44,938 nt of DNA from Verrucomicrobiota bacterium (GTDB lineage: Bacteria; Verrucomicrobiota; Verrucomicrobiia; Limisphaerales; J093). Location: NCBI GenBank assembly GCA_016871715.1, contig VHCO01000034.1:1-44938 (forward strand). Reading direction: 5' to 3'. This document shows positions 35,715-43,257 of this stretch, in pieces; position 1 is the stretch's first letter; each line of letters begins with the position of its first letter. Both the position numbers and the translations under genes were made by a program. A model generated the notes under the pieces. That model searched no databases. It saw only the letters and a list, made by a program, of their open reading frames with translations, and was not told where the DNA came from.

Positions 35715-38700
35715 TCACGGGCTGGGCGGCTGGCCCTCGGGCACTGCCGGAGCCGAATCGGGAGCGCGGGTCTTGGGCGGCTCTTCCTCAGGCTCGGACA
35801 TGAGCGCCGGCTCATCGACCGGCGGCAACAGCTCTTGTTGGCAGCGTTCGAGCCAGGCGCGCTGGGGCGGATACAGCGGGTCACGGTCGATCTGGCTGAG
35901 GACTTCTCGGGCGAGATCTTTCTTGCCCTGGAGATAGTAGAGCTCGAACCGGGCCAAGTGATACGACCCGCGCGATTCGGCGTCGAGTCGTTCGAGATCG
36001 AGCGTGGCCAGGAGCCGTTCCGCCTCGCGGGAGCGGTGGTTCAACAGCAGGGCTAGGCTGTGGTTGATGCGCGCAACGACGGACTCGGGCGCAGCGGTAA
36101 AGATCTGGAGGGTGAGGCGGATGGCCTTGTCGGGTTCTTGCCGCTGGGCCAGGAGGGAGGCGGCGTAGCGGTTGGCGTAGAAATGGTTCTGCGGTTGCGC
36201 TTCGTGCAGGGCCTGAGCCGATGCAACCAGCCGCTCCACGTCTCTGAGCTGGGTCGCCGCCCCGAACACCGCCTGCCAGTACCCCTCGGTCTTGTCAGGG
36301 TGCGCGTCCAACTCCGCCAAGATCCGACTGGCCTCAGTTGGGAACCCGAGTCTCACCATCTCACTCGCGGCGACCAGCGCCAGCCCCGGATCGGGGAACT
36401 TGGCCTGGCTCGCCCGATCGAACAGCATATCGGCCAAGGCGCGCTTGCCCTTGCCCAGTTCCGCGCGCCCTTCGAGGTAGTCGCTGAAGGCCTCGAGCCG
36501 GGCGCGCAAGGGGGGCAACTGGCGCATGCGCTGCGCCACCGTGCCAAGGTGCTCCCAGGCGCTGAGATCCAACAGCAGATTGCCGTAAGCGATCCAGAGC
36601 TCGTCGTCTTGCACGAACTGTGGCGCGTACGAATCGAGCAGCCCGCGCGCCTCGGTCAAGAGCCCCAGCTCTCGGTACTGCCGGGCGAGGCGCAGCACCT
36701 CGGTGCTCGTCTTGGGCGGATGGGCATAGGCCCGAGCGCTGTCCAGCGCCTCTTGCCTGCGACCCGTCGCCGCCAACAGCTTCCAGTAGCCCGCGTGATC
36801 CAAGGCATTGTCCGCTTGCCATCGCCCCAGTTGTTGCAGCGACTTGCCGTAGGTGTCGACATCGCCCACGCGAGCGCTCACCGCCAGCATGAGCCGGTTG
36901 GCAATGATCCGGTGCGGCGAGGCGTCGCCGAGCTCAGCCGCCAAACGCTCGCGGCCGGCTTGGGCGAATCCGGGCGGACCCCAGCCCGCCTGATAGGCGG
37001 CGCGGAAGATCTGCAGTTCCGGGTCCGCCTGTTGAGCGCTGCCGAGTTGGTCCCAGCGCCGGGCGAATTGGTCCATTTCTTCCTCGAAGAACAAGGACTT
37101 GAGATAGAACGGCTCCAGCTCGGGATCGAGTTTGGCGGCGAAGGGCTTGAGCGCTTGGTAGGCGAGTTCGTAGACGCGGAACTTGTCGAACAGGCGCACG
37201 GCCAAGTCCAAGTCCACGTGGTTGGTCCCGGTCAGGCGCAGCAGCCACAGGGCGTTGCGCAAGGCCGGCCGGAACCGTCTCGGGTCGGTCAACTCTTGCC
37301 CCATCACGTTGCGCAGGTAACCGCGGGCCAGCGAGGCATCACCCGGGTTGTTGGCCAGCGCGGATTGCCAGGCGTAGTCCGCTGCCTCGAGGTTCCCTTT
37401 CGCCGCCGCTTCCTCGGCGCCTTTCCGCAACATGCGAGCCTGGGCCAAGTCCAGCAGGCTGACCTTCACCTCGGGCAAGAAGCCCGCCGGGGTCACGGTC
37501 CACAGTCGCGGCAACAAGACCGCCACCGACAGCCCCATGCCCACGGCCAGCAGGAAGGCGGCGCGGAACCAAGCGTTGAGCACCAGCATCTTCAGCAGCG
37601 GCGCATAGGTCAGCCGCTTGGTGATCGCCTTCTTCACCCGGCGCCGACTCGGAATGTGGCCGCGGCGATAGAGCTCGTCACCCGACCGGTACCGTCGCGG
37701 GTGTGACCGGTAGTGTTCCCACGATGGCGCCGCCCCTTCTTCACCGTCGGCCGAGGCGCCGCCGGCGGACTTGGGCCGCTCACTCCCCGGCTGAATGAAC
37801 AGGTACGCCGCGGTCGACTCGGTCTCGACCACGGCGTCCACCACGCTGGCGGGCACAAGGCAGAATTGGCCGGCCCCCAGCGCCAGTTGCGTGGCGGTGG
37901 CGTCGTGCCGAATCATCAGATGGCCCGAGACCACGGCCAAGATGACCGGCCGGTCCAGCCGGCCCAGCGAATCCACATAGCCAGCCGGGGCCTTGAACTC
38001 AGCGACGCTGAACAGAGGTGTGCTGACCAAATCGCGTCGTTCAGCCTCCCCTTGGGGCTGGGAGACGCTGTGGATAAGCGACGGTTCTTGGTCGTCGAAA
38101 TCGATGCATTGGAGGGCGTGCTCGATGTGCAAGTCGCGCGGCTGGCCATCCGGCCCGGTTCGATTCCAGTCGAAGACCCGATAGGTCGTGTCCGAGTTCT
38201 GTTGGACCTCGAAGACCACGTTGCCTGCGCCGATGGCGTGCACCCGGCCGCTGGGCAAGAACATGGCATCGCCCACCCGCACCCGAATCCGGTGGAAACA
38301 ATCGGCCACCGACCCGTCGCCGATCTTTCGCTCGAACTGGCTCCGCTTGACCTCTCGGCGCAGGCCGACCAACAACTCGGCGCTGGCAGTGGCCTCGGCC
38401 ACATACCACATCTCCGTCTTCGGCTCGCCCCGCACCCGCTGCGCGTATTCGGGCGGCGGGTGGACTTGCAGGGAGAGGTTCTCGCGGGCGTCGATGATCT
38501 TCAGCAGCAGCGGGAACCGACCCTGGACGGGACCGGCCTCGCCCAACAACTCGGCGCTGCGCTGCTCGACCAACCCGTGCAGGGTTTGCCCCGCCAACGA
38601 GCCGTTGGCAATGACGCTGACGTCTCCCTCGCGGTCGCTGATCTCCCACGCCTCCCCAATCTTCGTCCCGGGCGGCACAGACTTGTTGTACAAACGCTGC

Positions 38701-38762
38701 AAGCTGCGTCCGCCCCAGACCCGCTCCTTGAGGATCGGCTCGAATATCAGTGGGTAAAGCAT
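35715..38762 (-). CDS. Fusion: class I mannose-6-phosphate isomerase, membrane helix, helical-repeat domain
   Basis: 1,015 residues in one open frame. Residues 1-~325 are a complete isomerase of the ManA type: LIFEPILKERVWGGRSLQRL, the zinc-binding QVHP with His101, Glu117 in KTEMWYV, and GRVHAIGAGNVVFEVQQNSDTT with His175. A 60-residue basic linker (326-385, EHYRSHPRRYRSGDELYRRG) leads to a transmembrane helix (about 398-418) and WTVTPAGFLPEVKVSLLDLA. The remaining ~590 residues are TPR-like and parallel the stand-alone protein at 20385-22241. The C-terminal ~45 residues are Pro/Glu-rich. Positive charge before the helix predicts the isomerase in the cytoplasm and the repeats outside. It ends just ahead of rpoD and starts 9 bp after accA. 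Confidence 0.9.
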   Translation of the reverse strand: MLYPLIFEPILKERVWGGRSLQRLYNKSVPPGTKIGEAWEISDREGDVSVIANGSLAGQTLHGLVEQRSAELLGEAGPVQGRFPLLLKIIDARENLSLQVHPPPEYAQRVRGEPKTEMWYVAEATASAELLVGLRREVKRSQFERKIGDGSVADCFHRIRVRVGDAMFLPSGRVHAIGAGNVVFEVQQNSDTTYRVFDWNRTGPDGQPRDLHIEHALQCIDFDDQEPSLIHSVSQPQGEAERRDLVSTPLFSVAEFKAPAGYVDSLGRLDRPVILAVVSGHLMIRHDATATQLALGAGQFCLVPASVVDAVVETESTAAYLFIQPGSERPKSAGGASADGEEGAAPSWEHYRSHPRRYRSGDELYRRGHIPSRRRVKKAITKRLTYAPLLKMLVLNAWFRAAFLLAVGMGLSVAVLLPRLWTVTPAGFLPEVKVSLLDLAQARMLRKGAEEAAAKGNLEAADYAWQSALANNPGDASLARGYLRNVMGQELTDPRRFRPALRNALWLLRLTGTNHVDLDLAVRLFDKFRVYELAYQALKPFAAKLDPELEPFYLKSLFFEEEMDQFARRWDQLGSAQQADPELQIFRAAYQAGWGPPGFAQAGRERLAAELGDASPHRIIANRLMLAVSARVGDVDTYGKSLQQLGRWQADNALDHAGYWKLLAATGRRQEALDSARAYAHPPKTSTEVLRLARQYRELGLLTEARGLLDSYAPQFVQDDELWIAYGNLLLDLSAWEHLGTVAQRMRQLPPLRARLEAFSDYLEGRAELGKGKRALADMLFDRASQAKFPDPGLALVAASEMVRLGFPTEASRILAELDAHPDKTEGYWQAVFGAATQLRDVERLVASAQALHEAQPQNHFYANRYAASLLAQRQEPDKAIRLTLQIFTAAPESVVARINHSLALLLNHRSREAERLLATLDLERLDAESRGSYHLARFELYYLQGKKDLAREVLSQIDRDPLYPPQRAWLERCQQELLPPVDEPALMSEPEEEPPKTRAPDSAPAVPEGQPPSP

Positions 38763-38771
38763 CGGACTGGG

Positions 38772-39788
38772 TCAACCGTCCATGGCGGGTTCGCCCCCCT
38801 CGGGAGGCGGCAGGGGCGGAGCTGGTTGGTCCAGGAAATGGCCCAGGGCACGGTACTTGGCGTAGCGCTGCTGCAGCCGTTCGGTCACCGGGCGGGCCTG
38901 GACCTCGCGCAGGTGACGCAAGAGGTGGAGTTTCAGGGTCTCAGCCATCGTGGCGAGGTCGTTGTGGGCCCCGCCCAGCGGCTCGGGAATCACCTCGTCC
39001 ACCAGCTTGAACCCCAGCAGGTCCTTGGCCGTGATCTTGAGAGCCTCTGCCGCCTTTGGGGCGGCCGCGCGGTCCTTCCACAAGATGGCCGCACACCCTT
39101 CCGGACTGATCACCGAGTAATAGGCGTTCTCGAGGATCAACACCCGATCGGCCACCCCCAATCCCAGGGCCCCACCCGAGCCGCCCTCGCCCAGGATGAC
39201 GGCGATGATCGGCACCTCGAACAGCGTCATCTCCCGCAGATTGACGGCAATCGCCTCGGCAATGTGCCGTTCCTCGGCCCCAATGCCCGGGTAAGCGCCT
39301 GCGGTGTCAATCAAGGTGATGATGGGGAGGCCAAACCGGTCGGCTAAGCGCATCAGCCGCAGCGCCTTCCGGTACCCCTCCGGATGCGCCGATCCGAAGT
39401 TGCGCAGAATGTTCTCTTTGGTGTCGCGCCCCTTCTGCGTCCCCACCACCAACACGCGCTCGTCCTCCAACCGCGCCAACCCGCCCACCACCGCCCGGTC
39501 GTCGGCAAAGAGCCGGTCACCGTGCAACTCCTGAAAGTCGGTGAAGGCGGTGGCCAGGTAGTCCAGGGTGTAGGGGCGCTTAGGGTGGCGAGCCAGTTGC
39601 ACCCGTTGCCAGGCGCTCAGTTGGGAGAAGACCTCGCGGCGGGTCTCCGCCAACTTACGTTCCATCTGCGCGATTTCCTCCTCCAGACTCAGATCCAACG
39701 AGTGCGCCTCCGGATGCTTCTTCAGCTCGTCCAGTTTGCGCTGCAGCTCGACAATCGGCTTCTCGAACTCGAGGAAATGCTTCATCAA
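38772..39788 (-). CDS. accA: Acetyl-CoA carboxylase carboxyltransferase subunit alpha
   Basis: 338 residues; with AccD it moves the carboxyl group from biotin to acetyl-CoA in fatty-acid synthesis. The N-terminal coiled part (KPIVELQRKLDELKK) is followed by the crotonase-like core: LIDTAGAYPGIGAEERHIAE, VILGEGGSGGALGLGVADRV and YSVISPEGCAAILWKD. Length matches the ~320-residue family, with a 25-residue Pro-rich tail (QPAPPLPPPEGG). It lies upstream of the isomerase fusion with a 9-bp gap, so they are likely cotranscribed. accD and accBC are not in the window. Confidence 0.96.
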   Translation of the reverse strand: MMKHFLEFEKPIVELQRKLDELKKHPEAHSLDLSLEEEIAQMERKLAETRREVFSQLSAWQRVQLARHPKRPYTLDYLATAFTDFQELHGDRLFADDRAVVGGLARLEDERVLVVGTQKGRDTKENILRNFGSAHPEGYRKALRLMRLADRFGLPIITLIDTAGAYPGIGAEERHIAEAIAVNLREMTLFEVPIIAVILGEGGSGGALGLGVADRVLILENAYYSVISPEGCAAILWKDRAAAPKAAEALKITAKDLLGFKLVDEVIPEPLGGAHNDLATMAETLKLHLLRHLREVQARPVTERLQQRYAKYRALGHFLDQPAPPLPPPEGGEPAMDG

Positions 39789-39873
39789 ACGGCCCGCCGG
39801 TAGGCCCCGGTTCGCATGGCCAACAGCTTAATCTGCCCCGGGGACTTCCTGCAACGGCGAATTGCCGGCCCCT

Positions 39874-39907
39874 GGAACCTTGTCCCGCCGCCGGTGTTTG
39901 CTACACT
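39874..39907 (+). promoter_or_regulatory. Candidate promoter of the ECF sigma operon
   Basis: TTGTCC (39880-39885) and TACACT (39902-39907), 16 bp apart, fit a sigma-70 promoter; the overlapping GGAACCTT (39874-39881) resembles an ECF -35 box. The start would fall around 39914, right at the annotated ATG (39917). Confidence 0.4.
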
Positions 39908-39916
39908 CTCCGAGTC

Positions 39917-40528
39917 ATGGGCGCCCAGCGCGATCCGGATGCCACGCTGATGCTGCGGGTCAAGCGCGGCGACCTGGCGGCATTCGAGGCCCTGGTCAAG
40001 AAGTACCAGCAGCCGGTGATCAACCTGCTCTACCGCACACTGCCAGACGCCGCCGAAGCGGAGGACTTGGCCCAAGCGGTCTTCGTCCAGGTTTACCGGT
40101 CCGCCGGCCGTTACCGCGCCTCCGCCAAATTCTCGACTTGGCTCTTCACCATCGCCCGCAACCTCTGCCTCAACGAAATCCGGCGGCGCACTCGGCATCC
40201 GGCGGAATCCCTCGAGGCTCCTCATCCCGTCCACGATACCGAAGCCCGGCGGCAATACCCAGACGTTCTGACCCCCGGCCCCGTCGAGGCCCTGCTCCAC
40301 GGCGAACTTGAACAGAAGGTCGAGGCGGCCCTGCGCGCGTTGCCTGAGAACCAGCGCATCGCCCTCCTGCTCTGCCGACAAGAGGAGCTCTCGTACGAGG
40401 ACATCGCCGCCACCCTCGGCTGTTCGCTCTCTGCCACCAAGTCCCTGATCCATCGCGCCCGGGAAACGCTCAAACAACGGCTCAAGGCCTACCTGCGCAC
40501 CGGCGCTTGGGAGGAAAAGCCCAAGTGA
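39917..40528 (+). CDS. ECF-family RNA polymerase sigma factor
   Basis: 203 residues. Region 2: RGDLAAFEALVKKYQQPVIN, DAAEAEDLAQAVFVQVYRSA, and KFSTWLFTIARNLCLNEIRR for -10 recognition. Region 4: LPENQRIALLLCRQEELSYE and IAATLGCSLSATKSLIHRAR for the -35 box. No region 3, as in ECF factors. The start at 39917 gives a predicted transcript with almost no leader; Met12 (39950) is the alternative. It heads a plus-strand group with a probable anti-sigma gene 46 bp on. Confidence 0.94.
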   Translation: MGAQRDPDATLMLRVKRGDLAAFEALVKKYQQPVINLLYRTLPDAAEAEDLAQAVFVQVYRSAGRYRASAKFSTWLFTIARNLCLNEIRRRTRHPAESLEAPHPVHDTEARRQYPDVLTPGPVEALLHGELEQKVEAALRALPENQRIALLLCRQEELSYEDIAATLGCSLSATKSLIHRARETLKQRLKAYLRTGAWEEKPK

Positions 40529-40574
40529 ACCGCAACTTTGACCGACCCACGGTTTTTCACCCGCTGGTGACGCG

Positions 40575-41090
40575 ATGAACGAGTCCGAAGCCCACGAACT
40601 GCGCGAGATCGCCGCCCGCCGCCCCCTGAGCGCCGGCGAACACGCCCAACTCGAGCGCTGGCTGCAATCCCGGCCCGAAACCCGCCCGGACTGGGAATCC
40701 GAGCTGCGCTTGACCCAGCTCCTCACCGGCTTGCCCGATGTCCCCATCGCCGCGGATTTCTCCGCCCGGGTGCGCCGCGCCGTCGAACGTCCCCTAGGAC
40801 ACCGCCCCTCGCACCGTCGCGGGTCACCGCGGTTCGCGTGGCTGGACTGGGTCCGCCACGCCGGCTGGGGCTGGCAAACGGCTGCGGCTGTGCTCCTGCT
40901 CGGCCTGGTCTTGGGCACGCAGCGCTATTTCCGCGCCCAAGCACGCGCCAACCTCATCGACAGCGTCGCGACCCTCGCCGCCTACTCCAGCCTGCCCAGC
41001 GTCGACGCCCTCAGAGATTTCGAGTCGGTCCAAGTCCTGCCCAGCTCTTCCCTGGCCCTGGACGCCGAGCTCCTCGAGGTCTTGCAGTAG
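40575..41090 (+). CDS. Probable anti-sigma factor (single-pass membrane protein)
   Basis: 171 residues. The N-terminal ~90 are charged and helical (HELREIAARRPLSAGEHAQL, then PETRPDWESELRLTQLLTGL), like a sigma-binding cytoplasmic domain, though no zinc-binding HxxxCxxC motif is present. One membrane segment at about 98-116 (GWQTAAAVLLLGLVLGTQ) leads to a short outer part (~50 residues). Assignment as anti-sigma rests on this topology and on its place directly after the ECF gene, not on a recognised domain. Confidence 0.65.
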   Translation: MNESEAHELREIAARRPLSAGEHAQLERWLQSRPETRPDWESELRLTQLLTGLPDVPIAADFSARVRRAVERPLGHRPSHRRGSPRFAWLDWVRHAGWGWQTAAAVLLLGLVLGTQRYFRAQARANLIDSVATLAAYSSLPSVDALRDFESVQVLPSSSLALDAELLEVLQ

Positions 41091-41102
41091 CCCCCGGTCG
41101 CT

Positions 41103-42158
41103 ATGGGCCGTCCGATCCCCATCCACTGTCTGGGCCTTGCCCTCCTGCTCGGAGCCGCTGGGGCCCGCGGAGCCGACCCGCCCCCAGCCCCCCTCCCTCC
41201 CCATTCCGCTGTTCCTTCGGTTCCTGCCCCGGCGAACCCGCAGACGGTCGCCTCGACCTCCGCGCCGCCCTTCCCCCCCGCGCCCAGCAACCCGGTCGAT
41301 ACCTTCCGCCAACTGCTCGCCATGGCCCCAGCCCAACGCGAGCACGCCCTGGCGGACAAGCCGGAGGACCACCGCGCCTACCTGCGCGATCGCTTGCAGG
41401 AGTTCGACTCCGTCAGCCCCGCCGAGCGCGAGTTGCGCCTGCGCCTGCTCCAATTGCGGTTCTTCTTGCTCCCCCTGCTCCGCTTGGCCCCCGCAGACCG
41501 CGCCGAATCTCTCCGCCTCGTGCCGGCCTCGGACCGTGAACTGATTCTGGACAGGCTTCGCGAGTGGGACCGGCTACCGGCCGAACACCAGCGCGAGTTC
41601 CTCGAAAACGAAAGCCGACTGCGTTGGTTCCCGAAGTTCGAAGCCAGCAGCCCAACCGAGCAGCAAGCCATGCTCCGCGTCCTCCCCGCCGAACGCCGCA
41701 CGCAAATCCAGGCCGACCTTGCCCGGTGGTGGAAAGTGCCGGCTGACCAAAGGCAACGCCTCTCCCGTCACTTCACCCTCTTCCTCGAACTGAGCGACTC
41801 GGAAAAGCAGGCCGCCCTCAGACGCCTCAGCTCGCCCGAGCGTTCGCACCTAGCCCAAACCCTGAGCGCTTTTGCCAGCCTGCCCCCCGACCAACGCGCC
41901 AAGTGCATCGAGGCCTTTAACCGGTTCCTCGACATGAACGAAGTCGACCAAGCCCGATTCCTTCAGAAGGCCGCCCGCTGGGACCTCATGACCCCCGCCG
42001 AACGCCGCGCTTGGCGCGAGTTCGTGGCCAAAGTCCCGCCCCTGCCTCCGGGCCTGGGCCCGACCCCGCCGCTGCCCCCCACCCCGAGCAGCCTGCCCCC
42101 CCTCCCCAACTCCCCGCCACCCCAACCCCACCCCGCCGGCGCTCACGCCGCCAACTGA
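41103..42158 (+). CDS. DUF3106-family secreted protein
   Basis: 351 residues. Signal peptide (CLGLALLLGAAGARGA), then a Pro-rich stretch, then DUF3106-type helical repeats in which LPA(E/D)xR/Q motifs recur: LAMAPAQREHALADKPEDHR, LRLVPASDRELILDRLREWD, SPTEQQAMLRVLPAERRTQI, and LMTPAERRAWREF. A Pro-rich tail closes the protein. Starts 12 bp after the previous gene, so it is in the same transcript. The family is unassigned functionally; its place after the sigma pair suggests it takes part in envelope sensing, as inference. Confidence 0.85.
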   Translation: MGRPIPIHCLGLALLLGAAGARGADPPPAPLPPHSAVPSVPAPANPQTVASTSAPPFPPAPSNPVDTFRQLLAMAPAQREHALADKPEDHRAYLRDRLQEFDSVSPAERELRLRLLQLRFFLLPLLRLAPADRAESLRLVPASDRELILDRLREWDRLPAEHQREFLENESRLRWFPKFEASSPTEQQAMLRVLPAERRTQIQADLARWWKVPADQRQRLSRHFTLFLELSDSEKQAALRRLSSPERSHLAQTLSAFASLPPDQRAKCIEAFNRFLDMNEVDQARFLQKAARWDLMTPAERRAWREFVAKVPPLPPGLGPTPPLPPTPSSLPPLPNSPPPQPHPAGAHAAN

Positions 42159-42403
42159 GGCCGCGGTGTGCCCAACCCCGAGCCGCCGCCCCCGCGGTTT
42201 GCGGATGACCCCATGCCCCTGCGCAAAGCCTGCGCACGCCGTGCCGCCACCCTGAGAAGAAACTGCGCACTTGGACGCGCAACCCCCGTAAAACCTGCCC
42301 TGGCACCCGTCCTGCTCGAAGGCCGAACGGAACAGAGCGGGCGGACTCCGAAAACTGCGCCCGGCCGTGTTTCGCGACAAAAACAAAACCGTAGAAAGTA
42401 CCC

Positions 42404-42985
42404 ATGAACAGAGTATTCAAGTCGGTGTGGTTCGCCGGCCTGTCCGCCCTCGTGCTGGCCGGCTCGGTCAATGTGATGGCCCAACGCCCGGATCGCGGCC
42501 AAGGGGGCGGCGACCGTCAAGGCCGGCCTAACTTCGATCCGGCCCAAATGCAGGAACGTATGATGGACCGGTTCAAGGAAACCCTCGAAGTCCAAAGCGA
42601 AGACGAGTGGAAAGTCATCGGCCCAAGAGTCACCAAGGTCATGGAGGCCCGGCGCGATTCCGGATTCGGGGGCGCTATGGGCATGATCGGCATGTTCGGC
42701 CGAGGCGGTCCCGGCGGCCAGGGCGGTCCGGGCGGTCCGGGGGGCGGCGGTGACCAAGGCGGAGGCCGGCGCTTCGGCCAGCAGTCCGACCCGGACGCCG
42801 AGGCTCTCCAACGCGCCGTCGAATCCAAGGCCTCGAATGCCGAGTTGAAGGCAACCATGGCCAAGTTCATCGAGTCGCGCAAGGCCAAGCAGGCCGCCCT
42901 CGACGCCGCTCAGGAGGACTTGCTCAAGGTCCTGTCCGTGCGCCAGGAAGCCATCGCGCGGCTGCGCGGCATCGTCACCCATTAG
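42404..42985 (+). CDS. Gly-rich secreted protein
   Basis: 193 residues. Signal peptide (FAGLSALVLAGSVNVMAQ), a helix around MQERMMDRFKETLEVQSEDE, a Gly-rich linker (GRGGPGGQGGPGGPGGGGDQ) and a C-terminal helical half (ATMAKFIESRKAKQAALDAA). The layout of two helices around a flexible Gly segment recalls the LTXXQ/Spy-type periplasmic proteins, but no LTxxQ motif is seen. Separated from the DUF3106 gene by 245 bp, within which I see no supportable gene. Confidence 0.8.
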   Translation: MNRVFKSVWFAGLSALVLAGSVNVMAQRPDRGQGGGDRQGRPNFDPAQMQERMMDRFKETLEVQSEDEWKVIGPRVTKVMEARRDSGFGGAMGMIGMFGRGGPGGQGGPGGPGGGGDQGGGRRFGQQSDPDAEALQRAVESKASNAELKATMAKFIESRKAKQAALDAAQEDLLKVLSVRQEAIARLRGIVTH

Positions 42986-43177
42986 CGGATCAGGCCCGGT
43001 GTGGACCCAGGAGCCGTCGTTATGCATCGTAGGGTCGTCTGCGGCCGTGCAGTCCTCTGCGCGCCGCGGCCTCCCGTATCCACAGCGGTGTGCGGCGCGC
43101 AAGGGACCGCGCGCCCTACTTGCGAACGGTGGGCCATCCTTACCATGCTTCAACAGTAGTCCTTCGCACTCGCTCAG

Positions 43178-43220
43178 CCCGCCGGCCGACCCAACTACCC
43201 TGCCAGCCACGGCCGGCGGG
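43178..43220. other. Long-stem hairpin upstream of the GspE-like gene
   Basis: CCCGCCGGCC (43178-43187) pairs perfectly with GGCCGGCGGG (43211-43220) across 23 nt. It ends 37 bp before the start codon. It may end transcription from the ECF group or fold in the gspE leader. The remainder of the 272-bp gap (42986-43257) is GC-rich without a gene. Confidence 0.45.
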
Positions 43221-43257
43221 CCGAGCTACCTCGAACCCCTCGAACTGCGCCTCCGTT

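Noticed and set aside
42168..42407. 79-codon GTG-started frame in the gap before the Gly-rich protein gene, ending in an ATGA overlap with it
   Set aside because: Composition is Pro/Arg-rich without any recognisable feature, it has no Shine-Dalgarno, and the overlap is easily chance in GC-rich DNA.
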